64,000 nt of DNA from Prinia subflava (lineage: Eukaryota; Chordata; Aves; Passeriformes; Cisticolidae): the NCBI RefSeq assembly GCF_021018805.1, contig NC_086248.1, positions 100,277,239-100,341,238 of the forward strand, given 5' to 3'. The translations under genes and the position numbers were made by a program. This document shows positions 44,052 through 60,029 of the stretch, piece after piece. The number at the start of each line of letters is the position of its first letter. Positions within the stretch are counted from its first letter, which is position 1. The notes under the pieces were generated by a model, which had not been told where the DNA came from, did not search any database, and saw nothing but the letters and a program-made list of their open reading frames with translations.

Positions 44052-47000
44052 CTGCAAGCAAAGCAAAGGAGTTACTCAGAGAAACCTGACCACTTTAACC
44101 AAAGAGACATAATCCTGAATAGGCACATTATTTAAAGGATAATGGTGATGATATATGAGTATGATAATTTACATACAAACAAGATGAAATAACTATTTCC
44201 ATTGACTAATGATTTAATAATTGTTTTCATTAAACCAAACAAAGTTGCTCTAAAAATATCCCTGGAGTTAATTCTAACAATCTGAAAGAATCTGAACATA
44301 ATTTATACTATGAGTTGCAAATTAGCTTGTGTGGCCTTGATTACTTAAAAGCCTTCTCTGCACAGCCATTCTGCTATTATAAAGAAGTATCAGATTTCTT
44401 TTTCCTCTAAACCCTTTGTCAGTGTCTTAATTCTTCTGTTCATATACAGAAAATATACCAAGGACAGACACTTCATAATTTAACATCTTTTCAGTTTGTC
44501 CTTGGGGCTGAGGATTAGTAACATTCATGCAATTCATGAGGCTATATAAGATAGGAAAACTATTATCATAACAGATCAAAACAGGCAAAACCAGGAAAAC
44601 CTTTCAGCCCGTACAATTTGATTAAAAAAAAAACCAATTTATGTATTTTTCCTGACTGAAGACTTTTCTGATTATAGACAATAAAAATTAAAGACAATAT
44701 TAGTTTTAAATCCAGTTGATCTCTGCAGCAAATATTCTTGCTTCCAATCACATTTTAACTTGGTCCAAGAAGCCTGTCATGATGCAACCATTCCCAGGGT
44801 TCTAATGTTTATTAGTGTTTTCTCAAATTGCTGCTCTTTCTCAGCTATCCATAATACAAGAGCTGCTGAAATTAACTCCCCAATACCAAAGGCATGCACA
44901 AGTGTTTTGTCAATACTTTTAATTGTGCAATAAATTATACACTCAAGCTAAAATACCACTGAAGGGCTGAATACAAAACCATAGCGACAGAAGCTAAAAC
45001 TTTCTTCTCTGTTTCTACAGTTAAGCTGTACATTAAAAAGCAATTTGGAGAAAAAGCAACAGCTCAGCAAAACCAAGAACTTTGTGCTGAGGTTTCCTCA
45101 TTTACAGATCTGCACCATTCAGGGACAGATCACATCTGGCTTTGATCCAGTGTTCCAACTATGCAGTGTAGTTTAGGACTTCTCAGAAGACCCATCACTG
45201 GTTTAGGCTTTACATCCCTGTGGGGGGTTAGAAAGTGCTTACTGAATACTTAGGATAGGGCTATTGGATTAATTTCTTGAGACCTAGTTTGAACACACGA
45301 GAAGCCCACTCTGACACCCAGTAAGGTGAAAATACAGTGGATGAACTGCAGAGATGTGCTACAGTCAGAAATCAAAGCACTAGCATTTACACAATCTAAG
45401 ATTCCATACCCCACAAGTGATAGTTGCTATTGAAAAATGATGTTTAAAGATAAAGGAAAAGGAAATGATTGACAGAGTGACATCGTTTTTCAGTAAGAAT
45501 TTTGTTCATTCCAATTATATCATTATCCATAGTGCAAATTTCATCATAAGGCTTGTCAGAATTATGCTACAATAATAAAATGTATCCTAGAAGTTAATAA
45601 ATAAGCCTATTCATTTTATTTCAGGATGGAGTACGAGTAGTGTTGTTCTCATGAGAGCTCTGTCTCCAAAGGCAACAGATAAACCTCACTGTGGATTGCT
45701 GACAGCAGAAATAGTACTCTGCAACAGAGACAACGTGTTCCTCAATTGAAGACATCAGAAGTGAATATAATTGGACTAAATTGTAATATTTAGATAGTAA
45801 GGTTCCATATTTCCATTTATGAAATACATCCACAACACCTGAGATTTCACAGACTCCACAAAGGAGTTTAGAACAGCACTGCAGAGTACGCACATGCAAG
45901 TGACCTCCCTTTGGGGTGGCTTTCTGTCTTCAGAGTGAAGAGGAAGAAGCCTGGGAGGTTACTTAGAGATATGTGGTCTCATGAAGCATTGACCACTTTC
46001 TATGGCAAGAGGGATTCAGGACAGCTCCTGCTTCATTTGAAGAAGTTACAGGGGCAACCTTTCTGGATTAGACTGAAAGGCATTAAACACTGCCAGAGAA
46101 TGCAATAAATAAAAAAGAAAAAAATGGTCTCTTATTAAAACTAAATCCTGCTTGGTGGCAATGTAAGTAAATATGGCAAAAAAGAATGAGATCTTAAATT
46201 GAGTGCTGAGCAAGAGCAGGTTCCAGGACAAGGTGACTAAATATACAAAGATGGACAAATTTGTTTATGGACAAATCAAACTGTCCAACCTTTATGAAAC
46301 TGGTTGACTGAATATTACAATTAGGAATTAATAGCTATGTTAAAAAACTCAGCAGACTAAAGGAAAGTTAGGTTTTCCTTGAAGTCTAAAACAGTTTACT
46401 ATGATCTGAAATAATTTGCCAACTCAGAAATTACAATTTCTAATAAATATAGTTTAAGAACATAACGGGCAAAGTGAAAAGGTTTTCTCAAGAACTTGTC
46501 ACCAGGTCTTTAATTAACTTCATATATAATGCATGAGGGAAATGTTGCCAGAACACTTTAATAATAGTGACAAATATTGTCAATTTTATGCCACCAATAT
46601 TAAAACACTCTTGGAATCCCTAAATATTTTAAATGACAATTTCATGCTTCCATATTACACAACTGAAACTTCACAGCTACTGCATTTTATTATGTACGTT
46701 GAGGGGAAACTTTAATAAAGCCTTTATCTATGTTTTAGAGTGCATATGTTCTAAGTTTTAGAATGTGCTTATGTTCATTTACTAAAAGGAAAATTTTGAA
46801 CTGAATTATCATTGATAATTATTAATAAAACAGGAATATATAAGCCATAATCAAAAAGACTTGTAAACTACTAACTGAACACAGCTTGCATTTGGGAGTC
46901 TGTTTCCTGGTGTTATGCTGAGATTCTTACCCTTCTCCCTGTTCATGAAAAATGTACTCAGCCATCAGTGAAGCACAGCAAAAAGGAGAAAAACAGTATG

Positions 47001-50000
47001 TTCACAGAAATATGTTGTCATTAAATTTTGGGAAAAATACTGAACAGTAAGGAATAATTCTGAGACTAATATCTGCTTTATAACTCATGAAGGTACATGC
47101 TTCAGAAGCAACAGCCTCTAGGGTACAAAGAACTTACTGATTTATCCATTATTTTGCCTTTTAATTATTTTCTTTTGCTTCTGGGTACATAAGGATAAAC
47201 ATGCTTTTAATAGGGGTTATATTACCTGCTGTTTCCATCTGAGGAACACAGCACATAACATTAACTCAGTACATTCTCCTTGCTTTAGAGACACGGATCC
47301 ACAATTAGTCAAGTGAAGGGAATTTGCAATGGAGAAATATTGGAGTCTCCTCCACTTTTACTCCCACACAGCCCACCAGTCACTGTCCTGGCATCCATTG
47401 GGTTGGGCCTGGATTTTAGCTTGCTCTTGCACTCACTTTCATGCCTGAGCAAAAATCTAAGTTTCCTGCACATGAAACTGCCAGCCCTCAGGGACTTGTA
47501 TCATGCCATCAAGAGCACCTTGAATATGACTTGTGTTCACTCTTTCTTTCCTGTTAAGATAAAGTGAATTTTAAGACCTCAGTCTTTAAAATATATAATT
47601 GCCTTGTTCTTAGAACTGCAAAAGGTCACCTAAATTCCCAAGAAATATGCAGCAGTTAGCAATACCCCATATAATTTCCAACCAAGCTATCCAAAGTGAG
47701 GAATAAATTTCGTTTCTAAGAGAGACAGGACAGAACATTCTACAGTCAAGATCCAGGCTTCCTTTGCTACCATCTAGGCCAACCACATGCTGGGTAACTT
47801 GCAATATCACTGGGCTGTGTCTTAACAAATAAGTCCAACTTTGAGACAGCAATTATTAACATAAGCTCAGCACTCTCTTTAATGTGTTTTGTGCTCATCT
47901 TGGAGCACAACCTAAATTGATTCCAGCTTCTCAAAGATATATCATATATAGATTTCTTGCAAGCTGGGACACTACAATGCAATGAACTCCAGAAGTGCAA
48001 AGAAGTGCAAATTTATGAATGACCCAGAGAAAAGGTGAAGGAAAAGAAAATAAATTCATATTAGGGATGTATCCTAAATCTGTAACGTCTTAATTAGCAA
48101 ATTTATAAGTCAAGAAATTTTTAGACGTTAAAAAAAATAAAGAGAACTCTATCCATTCTTTCTAGTGACCCTATCAAATGAGATTTAAAACCATGAAAGG
48201 TGTGAAAGAATCCAGATTGCAACACTATTTTCAATTCAAAGTGTAGCCCTTTCCACATAAAACAGTATGAATGAAGAAAGGTCATTACCCTTAAATATTT
48301 CAAAATACTGACCACCTCTGCCAGCAATAGCTTTTCCACCACTGTGATTAAAAATCCTTTAAATTGTTATGAAGCATTTATTTCAAATTACACTCTTAAA
48401 ACCAAAGATGATCCTCAAGAAGCTGATGACATCACCTGATTTGCAGAATCTAGGTTTCCTTGAGAATCAAAGACAACCCAGGATTTCAGAGCACCTACCA
48501 CTACGACCTTGCTCCAAAAAACGTGTCTATTTACTTAACTGGGAGATGAGGTAAAATAATTTTCTATTGCAATTCAATTCAAATACAAATTGAATAAATG
48601 GATGAACCCAATATCAAAATCTGTAAAAATTGGATGACATAAATCTTTGTTACCATAAAACAGTTCTTTCATATTCTCATATTTCTGTGAAACCTGTATC
48701 ACCTGTGGCTTACAATGACAGTTAATTCTCAAAAACGGAGATTAATATCATCCAAAATGGCTCAGGTAGGTGCCAACATACAGATTTCCCTGAAAAGTGG
48801 TGTCAGCCAGGAGGGAATTTGCTGATGTCAGAAACTGTAACAATGAGACTTACAATAAGGGAGGTCTGGGGCAATTTTGTCAGCTTGCATTACCAGCCTC
48901 TAAAATTTCCATGCTCTTTGAGAACTACTTGGTGTACACAGTACATATTCCCCAGAAATCCAACTGCAAAACTAGCCACTAACAGTTACCATGGTTTTTT
49001 TAGAACCTGCTGTATCGTTTTGAACTCATCTGGGAACGTCAGCTTCTCACAGGAGTCTTGTCATTTTGCTAATATGCTTCCATGCATTTTCAAGCTCCAA
49101 AATGAACATATCAAGGAATGCAATAAACTACAGACTACTTACAGAATATTTAAGAAGCCCAAGTTCAAATGTTTGCAACGGGGTTCACTTTTGAGCGCAA
49201 TGTGAAACCACACAACATGAATGACAACAGCTATTCAAACCTCTGCATCATAAACCAGATTTGTTTTCTGAACATAGAGAAAAATATAAAGAGTATATTG
49301 AATGCTCCAAGGGACTAACTTATTCTTCCTCAAGTGATTTTCATTATCCTGAGCTCAACATTTGTGCAAATGTGGTGGGGGTGGTAGAGAGGATGTTTAA
49401 AAAGGGAGTCATTGAGCACCAAATCAAAACTCTAGAGTCTTACTAAGTGAGAGATAAGCCCAAGGACAACAGGATAGGGTTCCATGGCATGGATACATAA
49501 ACACCTGGAGAAAATAATAGCATGTGCATTTTGTTGCATTATTTTAGATCAATTAATATGGTCTGGGAAACAGCCCTGCAAGATTCAGCTCAAAAAAACC
49601 CTTTGACTTAATTGATCTAAGTAACAAACAAACAAAAATAAAAACAAAAAAGCACTACAGTACAACAAATTCCTTGAAGCATATATCTAGGAGTTTCACA
49701 TTCTGCTGCTTCTTCTTCCTGTCCAGTCTGAGTATCAAAAACTGTGGAGTGCAAACACTTAAACTTTTGCAAAATATTATTTGGGCTTTTGTAAGGCAAA
49801 CATATTATTTATACAGTATGATTATTTGTTTTGTTCTGCTTGTTGTGCTGTTTATAGTTTTATACATAACAAGTAGATTTTTTTAAATCAGACATCCTTT
49901 CCACAGAATTTTTTTGGCCTAAGGTAGAAAGAAGAAAACCATTATAATGAGTCTTGTTTTAGGAGGTCAGGACCAGTAATCCAGGGATTTGGGTTTAACT

Positions 50001-51434
50001 TACACCTAAATGTCTCATAGAGAACTTAATTTCTCCTTGCTTCTCTGTAAATAGGATACACCATTTCCTCACAGGGCAGAAACTTGCTTGAAGACTGAAG
50101 TTTACCAGCACAAAAACTAGTGAAGTTTCATCCAAAATCAGACACATTTACACACACATTTCCTACAGGGTGTCAATCCCGCATTTTCTTTTAAAGAAAA
50201 ATAGGTATGTATAGTTCTGACTTTCTACTCTGCAACTACAGAGTCCAGAGCTCACTGAACATTCAGATAAGAACACAAAATACACTCAATCTGTTCTAAA
50301 GCTGCACACAATAAAACTTGACCAATCCACATCTCAGGGTGAACACAAAAGCACAGCATCCTATACCCTGATAATGCACATAGCAAGTGCTTTAATGCCA
50401 CACTACATGGCTAACTAAAGACAAATTTGTGAGGTTTGTTGTTTCTGTAACTAAGCAACATGGACCTTTTCTGCACTCCCCTTCCTTAAAATAACAGGAT
50501 ATATTGCAAATCAGACATTGGAAAACTTCCGTTTACACAAAGCAGGCATACTTAATGCACACAAATTTATGCTCTATTTAAACTGCTAATTATCATATCC
50601 CTGCAAATTCTAGGAAGGAAAATGGGTACAAAATAAAAGGCTAAAATTACCATAACCACAGGGAATTTGACTATTATTTCAGTAGCACACCTGTACTTCT
50701 ACTGTAGCTTGAAAACCATCACTCTCTTACCCCAAAATAATGATGTAAAAAGAATGGGGGAAAAAAATCAAACCAAACCAGAAAAGCACAACCCCAAAAG
50801 AACCTCAACAGTTCAGTACAAAGCAGATATATTAATTACTCCAAGGCAATTAAAAGTTGTTAATTAATATATACCCCTGTAGAAACAAAACCAGTACTGA
50901 CAGAAACAAAGTTATAGGTATGTTGTGAGTGTGAATTTAGATTACCTGTGCAGTAAGGTGAAAGTCACCTCAGTTTAGTGCATGTCACCTATGTGCAGAA
51001 TTAATACAGTCATGACAGCTCATCTTCTAGGCCAACTAGTCTTTTCTGCTGGAGTTTTGAATGTGGAGCCCAGAACTGTTTGTTTCTTTTCTCTCCGACT
51101 TTGCCTGAATAGAGATGTTTTAAGAGGATGCCAGAAAATGCCTTTTTATGTTCTGAGTTACTGGAATATCATTTAACATGATATATTGGCAGAACTTAGG
51201 AAAAAAAGAAAATCAACATTTTTTTCTAACAATGTTGATAATGGGATTGTTATGTTTTTCACCCTGCTGTGGACACAAGTCTTTTCAAGATCTTTTTTCC
51301 CCTCTTCAATAGCCTATTTTGCTATTCTTTGTATATCCTGCTGTCTGCTGCCAGACTGCTAAATGTTTCTGACTGTGGTTGCTAGTTGCTATGCTTTCTG
51401 TTTTTAAGAAATGGGTTCAAGTTTCCTTTTCTTG

Positions 51435-51436
<2 letters not shown>

Positions 51437-51468
<32 letters not shown>
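51437..51468. repeat. Poly-T run (32 nt)
   Basis: An uninterrupted T run preceded by a pyrimidine-rich stretch. No recognisable retrocopy body lies on either side. Confidence 0.95.
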
Positions 51469-51471
<3 letters not shown>

Positions 51472-54400
51472 TTCCCATGGCAAAGACTCATAGAAATTTC
51501 TTGGCAACAGCTAAATTGCAGAGTTTAGGGACAAGCCAGTTTCACAAAAGCTCTATTGGCTCCCTAGTAAAGATAAAGCCTTTACCAAGACATAAGTCAT
51601 GAAACAAAAACAAGAGAAACAGGAACCACCGAAAGGAAAACAAAATGTATTATTTAAGACAAAAGGAGCTTTGCATTAATATATTGTGTAAAGTCTAAGA
51701 AAGAAAACAAATTATAAGCTACCTCCAATGACTGGGAAAGGAAAGGGCTACAGGAGACTCAACTGTGCTAGATTTCAGTTTTTTCATTTTCTTTCTTTCA
51801 CAGTGCAGTAAGAGTTACCAAAGACTAATTCTGCAGCAAAGTCAGAAATGTGCTGGTTTTCCTCTCTTTCCATTAACCATTCTTACCAAAGATCAAACAA
51901 AAGAACTCTATGGACTAAAGAAGAGGGACTGTAAAGCAGAACACAATCATTTACCATTTGGAGGGTTCAAGGATTATTTCTTTAGCATAATATTCATTAT
52001 ATGCTAGAATTTCCTTATCTTTAGCACTTAAGGCTTTTAATTCAAGGTCAGAAAATACAGAAGAAAATAATGAAAAAAGAAAAAGATAATATATATGCAA
52101 AAATTAGTGTTCTAAGGAACATCTCAACTCAAGTGCATTTGAAGGCAATATGACAGATGTACTTAAAATCTGAGTTATCTTTCATTAGGGTAGGAGTCAT
52201 ATGAGTTAAAAATGGAAGTTGTCACAAAACAAGAAAAATAATAAATCTCAAATTAAAAAGAAATGCTAAAATGACTTCAACACAATCCAAGTAAGGGAGA
52301 TTAGGGATATGAACACAAACTAACAGAAACTTGTTAAAAATATTCAGTTAGCAACACACCGAACCCTGAACACCTGAAATATCTGAGCAAACTTTTTTTT
52401 TTCCATATTAAACATGATTGGAAACATAGGAAAAGAACTGTAGGCTTCAAATTAAATGCAGAATGTCAATTCTACATATACTTCAGTGAAATGAGGGTGG
52501 TTTATTCTACTCATCACTAGATTTCCTTCCTTCAGCCTCTCCCATAAGTTTTTTAGTAGCTGCCAACTTACAACTCTTAACTTATTGTTTCTCCAGAATA
52601 ATAAACACCCAACAGTTTTGTTCTTCCTCTTCTCTCTCACCTGTATAGGTTACTCCAGCCTCCAGCTGAATAGCTGGCTCTTGGCTCTGGGTGTTTTTTA
52701 GCTGCTCTCTCATTTGGACTCATCTCCATTTCCCAATGCCTGGTTTGAAAGAACCTTCTGTTCCACTGAGGAGAAAATGGCCTTCTTTTATGAACTTTTG
52801 GCCAGCTTCCATTTAGAAACCTCATTCCCTGTCAGCTCTGTTGGCTAACTATTGGCTGAGTAAAGTTGGCTACTAGCTGACAGGCTGTAGAAACTTTGCT
52901 TCTCCTATTCTGAGAGCCAGCCACAGTTCTTCCCCTTTAGTTTAACAGATCTCTGATTTTGTGTGATATTAATTTAGAATAATTTATGCAGTTGTTGGCT
53001 AAATTCTGCTCCACCAAGATAGGCTAAATGGTTTAAAAATAAAAAGAAAATCAAATTCCCACCCATTGACTATACTGGGTACATTTCTTGGAAGACATCC
53101 AGGAAGATTCTTCCCAACACTCACATGCAATTTCTTTTGAATGCTTACAACGTTTTTAATGTATCCTTTTAGCTTTCCAGTACTGGAACATGAGCAACTC
53201 TCCACATCAGTGTTTTAAAACAATCTTTACCTTCTGAGATACCTATGACAATTGGAATATAAGTTTTCTGTGGTACTTTTGCATTCAAGGTTATTACTGT
53301 ATTTGCAACACAAAGATATCAAACCAACACTTGACTCAGGAGCAGCTTGTTCCTCCCCAGTGTTCAATGACAGAAAGGTACAGCTCGAGCACTGCATTCC
53401 TTTGCACTCAGTTTTGTGCTCACCTTCCTTTCCTAAACAGCCAATATTTTCTGAAAAGGCAAATGATGAAACAGCACTCTTGCAGAGAAGTAAGAGGAAA
53501 AGCAGGGCTCTTCCATCATCAAAAAAACTGATCTGTATAGTCCACAATGTTCATGACTAAAAGCATACAGGAATTCAAGAAAATAATAAATTAAAGGGAT
53601 ATTGCTAAGGCATTGCTTTTGTATTTAAAGCCATTTCTAACTACAGTCTACCTATGGGCCAGCTTTATGATAATAAATTTAACTGAGGTTATAGCTGTTC
53701 TCCAAAATAGACTGGTTGAACTAATTAAAATGATTTACCACTGTATTGATAAGGAAGAGGGATGTGTGACTTGATTTTCAAGACATGCCATCTCTCTGCA
53801 GTGAGAGAATGCAATAGAGCACACTTAAGTACGGTGTTTAAAGTGTCTGATTCTGCATGATGACCTCCAAGCCTGAGACTTTGGGAACAGCTTCATGTTA
53901 AAGGAATGTCAGACAATACAATTTACCTTTGATTTGGTACTCTCAGCCTCAAGCCAAATGAATTTTCTGAGAGATAATTAGAAAAAGATATATGATACTA
54001 CAATGGTGTTCATCTAAGAACATTCAAGAAGAGCAGCTTGCCATACAGAATGAACTGCCAACAAGTACCTTTACACAAGTTATTGCAGCTTATTGCAATT
54101 TAACACAATTTTAAACTTTTAAAAGTATATTGTTCTGCAAAATATTTTTGATTATGTAAAAGTATCTGTCAAAATAAACACTTCTCACAGTGTTCTGGGT
54201 GTTTTTAAATCGCTGTGAAGAGAACTAAGTCTGAGTAAATGGCAGACAGTGCAATTAAGTGTTTATCACTTCCCTATGTCTTTGAGTACATCAACTGAGT
54301 ATCTCAGTAATGTTCTGACATTTGTTTTCATTGTTGGGTTTTTGAATCTTTTTTCAAATAAACACTTCAACTGGAAGCTACTTTAAATATAAAACATATT

Positions 54401-56840
54401 TTGAAATGTTCTATACCATTTCAGAAAAGTGAGAGGAAAATAGGCTTTTTCTTGGACAAAAGTATCAAGCAAAAATGATATTCTGTTTTCCCTAAACTAC
54501 TTCCTTGGGACTACACATGGCATATGCTGAATTATACATACATTAAAAAAATCATAAAACTATACATGAAACCTAAATAAAGAAAAAAGGTAGTCACATC
54601 TATGGTAGTAACTATTGCTTGTGTTTACCTCAGTACAACTCCATTTCACAAAACCATACAAGATTATGCAAAGAGTGGTAGCATTCATTTTCTTTGGAAA
54701 AGTTTGACAAAATTACTTTCAAGATTCTGCTCTCTGTAGTGGGGCCTTAGTCTTGCTGAAGTGATTTGTAGTGTTTAATGATTGTGAGAAAGCCTCCTAT
54801 TTAAAGGGTAATTCAGGTTTGTTTAGCAAGCAGTTGATGATGTCTAATAAAAATGTTAATTCAGGAGCAGATCAGAAGGCAAAACTCAATGCAGTGTGGA
54901 CCTCATGACTATTGTATCCACAAAGAAAAACACATTTACCTTTCAACAGAAAATAAATTAATTCAGTCTCATTCTGACTGAAAAATGGACTTGAATACAA
55001 TGCTTAGGAAGTACAAATAAAAATACTGTGAAAAATACTTATATAAGGGATTAATCCTAATATATACCAGGGCATGAGACTAAATCCTGCTGTGTGTACC
55101 TGTGTGATGTCAGCAGAAAGCAGGAGGGCTCACTCTGTCTGCTTGGGCTGGAGTCAGACCCATGGCACCATCAAATCTTGGCTTTCAAACAAGTGCTTCA
55201 CAAAGATGGAAAATACCAAGAGGATGACAGGAGGCAGGCTGCTCTCAGAAATTGTAATATTATTGATTTTGTTCAATTGATCATGTGAAACCTGGCCCCT
55301 AGCTGAGCATGGCAACACACTTTCAAAATAGAAGTTTAGTAACTCAAATTCCTAGCAGCCTCTGATATTAATAATCTGACTCAACAGATACAGTGATCTC
55401 AAGGCATTTTTTTTTCTGTAATTCACTTTATTTCTAAATCTGCCTCAAAGAAATGACGAATTTCACAAGTCTTATGCTTTCCAACTACTTCCTCTGAGCC
55501 TGTATAAAAAGAAAGGTTGACATACTGATTAAGGTGATTTATCTCAACTTTGAGTATCTGCTCTTATCCATTACTTAGGTAAGTTTGGCATTTGCAAACT
55601 CCAGTTCAGTTATGAAGTAAACCACTATGTTTTTAATCTCTATTATTGACAGTGAATTGTCTCAATGTTACTGCCCCTAAACTGGGACCAATTTAAAAAA
55701 CATCAATGTACCATGACTGTTTCATTTATATCTTTGGTCGGAGAGGAAAAAAAGCAAACAAAGAAAAAAAAAAGTGCTTCTGTTTATCTCTGTTATATTT
55801 ATTTAGCTGAAATAATACTCTTGAGAGGTTTTCTCACCAGCTTGACTGTATCAGCATATCAGTTCTTGAAACTGATAACAATGGATAAACACAGATACAA
55901 AACAAGGATTTCTGCAAAATTTTAAGGTGTCAGATGTACTGTGCATTTTGTTTGCACATTCACAGCTGAGCCAAAATACTTAAGCTTTTAGCCACATAAG
56001 TCACCTAACTGAATTTGCAATTTATTTTATAGTTCCCATCCTAGGCATAATCTTATAATTTGCAAGTTTGAAGATATCTGAGCTGTACATGTAACTAAAG
56101 AAATACAAAAATCGTACAAGCTACAGTTCTCAATTGAATATCAGAATAAGCACCTCTTTAGACTGGATACATATCTAGAATTGCAAATATTTGAAAAACT
56201 GACTATAGACTTTTGAATGAAAGAATATGCTCTTTTGAGCACACTAGAACATTAAAATATTTTGGTAATTGACTTAGTAACTGATTTAGGTTTTTTAAAA
56301 CCATTTTTATTCTTATTAAATGTATGCTAAATACATTTTAGTAAAAAATGGTGGAAATAAAAACCTAGCTTTCAGCTAAACCTATTGAAATAATTGCAAA
56401 AAAGTTAAATATTTGGTTTTTTTTAGTTTGGCAATTAGATGATACTGGGATTAGCTCAATAAGCACATAAGGATTTTTATATTTCTACAAATCTTGTTGT
56501 TAAAATGTTTTAAAGTATATATTTAATCTTTACTATCTGGAAGTAAAGAAATAATTCTTGTCTCATTATGGCTTTCAAAGTGCCCAACTAAAATTTGGAA
56601 AATATTCACAGTCTAAATGGCAAAGAAGCATCTCAGTCCTCAGTAGATTTTACACATATTAAATTCCTTGGAATAAGTCTTGGAAAGGTGAACATTCATT
56701 TAGTGTGGTCTTTTTCCTCTGCAACATTATAGACTCTATATTTAAAAAAGCCTCAAAACTAACAGAACAAACAGGATCAAATTATGTAATTCCTTAGATC
56801 ATTGTAAGGATATAATAAGACAGGAGTCTTATTAGTAATT

Positions 56841-57090
56841 ATCACAGAATGTGCCGAGTTGGAAGGGGCCCAGCAGGACCATCGAGTCCAGCTCCTAGCC
56901 TTGTTGATTGTTGTCCAGACACTTCTGGAACTCTTCCAGGCTTGGTGCTGTGACCACTGTGCTGGGGAGCCTGTTCCAGTGCCCAACCACCCCCTGGGTG
57001 AAAAACCTTTTCCTGATATCCAGCCTAAACCTCCCTGACTCCATCTCATGCCATTTCCTCATACTCAATTGTGTTGGTGAGAGTCCCTTA
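56841..57090 (-). mobile_element. CR1 LINE 3' end fragment
   Basis: The plus strand begins ATCACAGAATGTGCCGAGTT and continues GGAAGGGGCCCAGCAGGACC. Further in are the typical GCCTGTTCCAGTGCCCAACC and GAAAAACCTTTTCCTGATAT segments. This is a CR1 3' end in minus orientation, 5'-truncated at about 57090. The 90- and 77-codon open frames across it are not host genes. Confidence 0.92.
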
Positions 57091-60029
57091 AAAGCAGAAC
57101 CTCATCTGAAAAAGCACAGAAACAAATCTGCCAACTCCTGATGGATTTGACAGATGTTTCTCCAACAGAACCAAATATCCTGACAGCTGTGGTAAATGAG
57201 TCTACCTTGTGAGCAAAGGTTGGAAGAACAGGAAGCTGACATCAAGGTGTTCATGCTTGTCGATTTTACCTTCCAATTCTGGACTCTGATGATTCACTAC
57301 AGTATTTTGTTCTCACAGAACTTTATGATCTCATCTGTTCCATAAAGCATCATCAAACTGTTGTTGGTAATAGTTCTTGTTGCTTAATTAGTGTGCAAGA
57401 AACCACAGGAATATAGCCCACTTATTTTCTATGGTTTTGGATTAAATGACTTTAAAAAGATTAGTATTTTCAGTAAGAGAAAGAGACTCTGGACTGAAGA
57501 AGTGGAGAATATGGGCAACAAACATCTAAACATCACTCTTAAACAAGGTTTGCACCTTTACAATGTCCAGGAAAATGACATTTTGAAAATTTCTGTTCTA
57601 TGATTCTGGAGGAACAAGACTCATCAACATCTTCCTGCCAAGTTCCAGATACTTTTGTCAGTTTATTGGCTGGCTCTTGAAATCCAGTCTGCATTTTGCA
57701 ATCTTTATAATTTGCCTTATCTCACACAGAGCAAAATATTCTGGCTTTTTCCTCCAAATATAGTGACAGATGAAATATAGAGAAATATTTTCTTGGAACA
57801 GCTCTTCCTATGTCTTGCATATTTCAATTTTAATCCTGATGTTGCTGAGTTGTACTGAATATTTAATTTATGCTAACCTGTCACTTATTTTTTCTCCCTA
57901 TCTATATAGGTATGAATATTTATGAACAAAACAGTAGCTGACCTGCAGCTTGTATCATCTGAGAAACATATGCATACTGGGCAAATGCAACAAGAAGGGA
58001 GGAAGACAAAAATTTCTTTTTCCATCTTTGGAGCACAAAATAAGCACTCTCCATAAGAATAGCACTAATGAAAAGGAACATGTTGTTCCTTATGGTAATT
58101 ATTTTAAGAATCCCATCTAGAGGCTCAGGAAGCTCAGTTATTTCCAAGTCTGGCATGGGCAGAGTAAAAAGAGTGAGGAAAAGGACATGGAAAAAACAAT
58201 CTGATTGACCAGTGATATAGCTCAAGTCCACATCAAGGGACCAATAGTTCATGAGTACCTTTAATTTCCTCCTCTTAGATACTTCTTGAAAGTGGAAAAG
58301 AATAATATGAAATTGATAACAATACACATCACTTCCAGCTTCCACAGCAGGAGACTGGCATTGAGAGTTTGTGAATACTGAGGGCTGTTCAGTATCAAAT
58401 GAGTGTCCTTCCCACTGATGTTTCAAAGGGTACATATTCAGGACATTGCATTCATTGAAGAGGAATTAATAATTGAAACACAGGGAAAGTCCCTGTGATG
58501 ACCCACATCTCTGGGCCTGTGCACTCCCCAGTCTCCAATGATTCCATTCAGTTTGTGCCTATGCAAAGCATTCACAAGTCTTTAAAGAAATATTGTCACA
58601 TCTGGGAGACAAAGTTGTCTTTCTGAAGGTCATGTCTTTTAAGGAAGTATACGCCTAACACCTTCTGTGATCATTTCCTTCATATCCTTCCAAACTATAT
58701 ACTTTTAAGATAATATAAATACACAGAGAAGTTACAGTTTTTAGAAATGGAGGAAGAAAAATACTAGGAATAAAGGATGAAACTCCGGTCACAGTGAAAT
58801 CACATCACTGGGTCTGTAAGCTCCCAGAACTCCCTCCTCACACACTCCCTGTGCCAGAATACAAACATCCTACATTTTTCACACTTCCTGATTTCTTCCT
58901 CCTCTTTAAAACATTTTATTTCATGAAAGTGTAATGAATAATGTATATAAAATAGTGTTATGGGATATTGATTTACTAAGTCTGTGATGAACACAAACTC
59001 ACTATGATCCACTGAGTAGAGTGAGTGACAAATGTTATAGAACTACTTCCAATGAGAAAATCCGTAACACATCTCTAAACCACTCACAGAAACTACTTGT
59101 AGCAAATCTATTAAGTCCTCCAGCACAGCTCTCCAAGAACAGTATGCTTCCCTGCAGAATAGCTTTTGCTTCTTTATGCAATCTACTCTGAAGTATCTCA
59201 GAAAAGACTGATACAGGGCTTTTACCAATACCTTTGGGAAAGTGCTCCACTGCATAATCTATTCTCACTGTCAATCATTTTTTCCTAATATTCATCCAAT
59301 CCAAGTTTTCACTTTAGTAATCCCATCACATTACTTCCCTTGTGCTTCTGTGCTTTAGCGTTTACACTCTTCAAATATTTATAGTTATTGTTCAGGAAAA
59401 AAACAGACCTTTTCCCTCAGCATATCAATTTCTGTGCCTGAATGCTATTGGTCTTCCTTGGAGTGCTGTATTGCTTTACACATTCCAAATAACTGTCAGA
59501 GAAATTAATATTTACTGTTGCTGGACAAAGCCCAGAAAACTCCTCTCTCCCTCACACAGTTTTCTGTGAGCAAATGTTCACTGCTGTTACATCACCAAAA
59601 AAGATCTATGGATCCAAATATTCCAGTTAAGGAATGCAAGCAACTAGGTATTTTACACGGGAAAAAAACCCCAACCTTCGTATATAATCATTTTGGATAC
59701 CTGGTCCTAACTACAGATGATTATTCATAAACACACTGTATTAACAAAAAACCCACAATGTATAATCAAAATACCTTGGGTGGTAATCTTTCCATTTGTG
59801 TTTCAAATGTTACAGAACTGCCACTTTAGGAGAGGAAAATTATCTTTGTTTTCTTCTCTCTCCTTCTCTACTGCCTCTTAACTGCATTAGATGCCCAAAC
59901 TCAGCCAAACGTCTTGCACCTTTCACACATCAGAGACCATGGTCTATAATGATACAGCTACTTGACAAATATAAATGTCTTTATGATCATCAACATTTTC
60001 TCCTAGAATTTCTCCAGTCTGCTTTCCAT

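Noticed and set aside
52452..52940. Adjacent short minus-strand frames near 52.6 kb, considered as a retrocopy
   Set aside because: No recognisable protein, no poly-A tail and no flanking duplication.
57920..58435. 171-codon open frame on the minus strand
   Set aside because: No recognisable domain, erratic composition, no splice or promoter context, and it lies inside a large NRXN1 intron; most likely a chance frame.
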